Positions 63,115 to 64,000 of a stretch of 64,000 nt of DNA are shown here, piece by piece. A model generated the notes under the pieces. The model did not search any database, was not told the origin of the DNA, and worked only from the letters and a program-made list of their open reading frames with translations. The stretch spans positions 58,580 to 122,579 of the forward strand of contig JAIQGI010000016.1 of NCBI GenBank assembly GCA_020072565.1, in the 5' to 3' direction. The DNA comes from Terriglobia bacterium (GTDB lineage: Bacteria > Acidobacteriota > UBA6911). The position numbers were made by a program, and so were the translations under genes. The stretch's first letter is position 1. Each line of letters starts with the position of its first letter.

Positions 63115-63926
63115 CTGCTTTTTCCCGCCGGTTACCTGACTTCCATCGCATCGCTTTGAAGAAGATCCTTGTAGCATTTCATCCGCCTCCATTTCGGCGT
63201 TCGCCGTGAATCTATGAGCGCTCACTGTGCCGAGGAGATAGCGGCAACGGCTCCTGCTCAAAATCATGCAATCAACGTTCCAGCAGAGGAAAGCCGTAAC
63301 TGCCTTGCACAGCAGTGTTTTTGATGGATCAGATCGGCATTGGGGAAATTTGAACCGTATGATTCAGGGAAATCTTCCCGGCCAGAAGCCCAGCTAAACT
63401 GGGCCTCTTGATCCATCTTCTTGGCCATCTCCTCCGGTTCCAGCCTTCTGATTGAGAGCAACTCGATCTTCTGCGCCTTCTTCGAGCAGCCCATGGCCCG
63501 GCCTGCAAGACTCATCGACATCAGCAACATCCGTCTGTCGCAAAAGATCCAACCATTGTGGAATCGGAGCAGGCAAAAGAGAAGGTCATACGGCACAAAA
63601 ACCCAAGATGAGGGCGCAGCCTCCAGCGCCCCACCCATGACGTGGACATTTGGTCTTATCTTTCACATTTCAGGGCGGACCAGATGTGAAGATTGTGTGA
63701 AGACTGAGCTAACCGGATTTATTGATGAAGCAGAACCGCACGCGGATGAAAAGCAAAAAAATTGGACGCCGACCAGGACCGGACGGTCGGCGTCGGTCAG
63801 CGTTTTTCCGTGTCCGAAACTGCATTTTGGTCGCACATTCATGAATAATCCGGGCTAAATCCAATACTGTTCACTTAACAAACGAAGTGTGGTATCCTGT
63901 GGTAAATTTTCACAGGAGGACCGCAT
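63115..63926. other. Intergenic region before the IS element
   Basis: 812 bases. On the minus strand 63264-63638 is open for 124 residues (central part MSMSLAGRAMGCSKKAQKIE), with no family or ribosome-binding site. Copy E of the repeat fills 63708-63859. Confidence 0.4.
63708..63859 (+). repeat. MITE-like repeat, copy E
   Basis: The left end AACCGGATTTATTGATGAAG (from about 63711) and the right end TTCATGAATAATCCGGGCTAAA (63838-63859) are near-inverse. It shares GTCGCACATTCATGAATAAT with copies A and C and ends about 5 bases before the IS-like sequence. Confidence 0.75.
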
Positions 63927-64000
63927 ATGGCACGTACCGTTGCTGAGCTTCCAAGCGGCTCCCGCATTACGGATTACATCAGTCTGGGCGTTATTACAAA
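63860..64000 (+). mobile_element. Left end of an IS4-like insertion sequence
   Basis: The sequence after repeat copy E (TACTGTTCACTTAACAAACG) leads directly into a transposase start. The exact left inverted repeat cannot be set because the right end is outside the window. Confidence 0.5.
63927..64000 (+). CDS. IS4-like transposase, N-terminus only (runs off the right edge)
   Basis: 24 codons are visible: MARTVAELPSGSRITDYISL then GVIT. This start is typical of a group of IS4-family transposases. A strong AGGAGG lies nine bases before the ATG at 63927. Confidence 0.65.
   Translation, partial: MARTVAELPSGSRITDYISLGVIT

Noticed and set aside
63421..63858. 145-residue plus-strand frame
   Set aside because: Its second half is repeat copy E; no domain or ribosome-binding site.

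Overview
The window reads as chromosomal DNA of a high-GC Gram-negative bacterium, most likely an Acidobacteriota (Solibacter/Bryobacter-like or a related class). The grounds are an ADOP-type MacB/FtsX permease with no ATPase beside it, a fragment of an Oar-like TonB-dependent receptor, a DUF5916 fragment, many exported hydrolases, and several ECF sigma factors. No rRNA, tRNA or CRISPR array was seen. This assignment is inference from gene families, not from a marker gene.

Layout. 1-5.3 kb: cut-off exported protein, small membrane protein, DUF169 protein, an ECF-sigma-like fusion with a duplicated MotA/TolQ-like membrane protein, and a Tat-exported aldo/keto reductase. 5.3-10.7 kb: decayed HEAT-repeat gene, ADOP permease, LolA-like exported protein and an S41/PDZ protease whose nucleophile is Cys. 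11.3-19.5 kb: two divergent GntR(YtrA)/ABC-transporter modules around an AT-rich control region, one ending in a SpoIIE-type phosphatase and the other followed by an exported transglutaminase. 19.6-24.5 kb: exported methyltransferase fusion, a BlaI/BlaR1 pair with its operators, and a ClbS/DfsB-like protein. 24.8-31.5 kb: LytS/LytTR two-component pair, ECF sigma factor and a hybrid PAS histidine kinase. 31.7-36.4 kb: tandem S10 carboxypeptidases (one a predicted pseudoenzyme) and an exported acetamidase/formamidase. 36.5-44.1 kb: ECF sigma/anti-sigma/secretin-N operon, M16 protease and an exported metallo-beta-lactamase-fold protein. 44.2-51.3 kb: a 2058-residue protein and a small exported protein. 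51.4-58.9 kb: a copper/silver-type RND efflux operon with a sigma-54-type promoter. 59-64 kb: a decayed receptor region, a two-subunit ThDP decarboxylase, an exported basic-tailed protein and the left end of an IS4-like element.

The most unusual object is the 2058-residue protein at 44218-50394. It joins a membrane N-terminus bearing HEMGH, an enolase whose barrel precedes its N-terminal domain (a circular permutation with all recognisable catalytic residues kept), a long helical region, and the ATP-grasp plus phosphohistidine domains of pyruvate phosphate dikinase. The usual PEP/pyruvate barrel of the dikinase is absent. This puts the enzyme that makes PEP and a PEP-linked phosphotransfer machine in one chain.

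Other second-look items are a five-copy MITE-like repeat with terminal inverted repeats whose ends carry a stop codon used by two neighbouring genes, the inactive S10 paralogue, the Ser-to-Cys S41 protease, and several decayed genes that mark past rearrangements.
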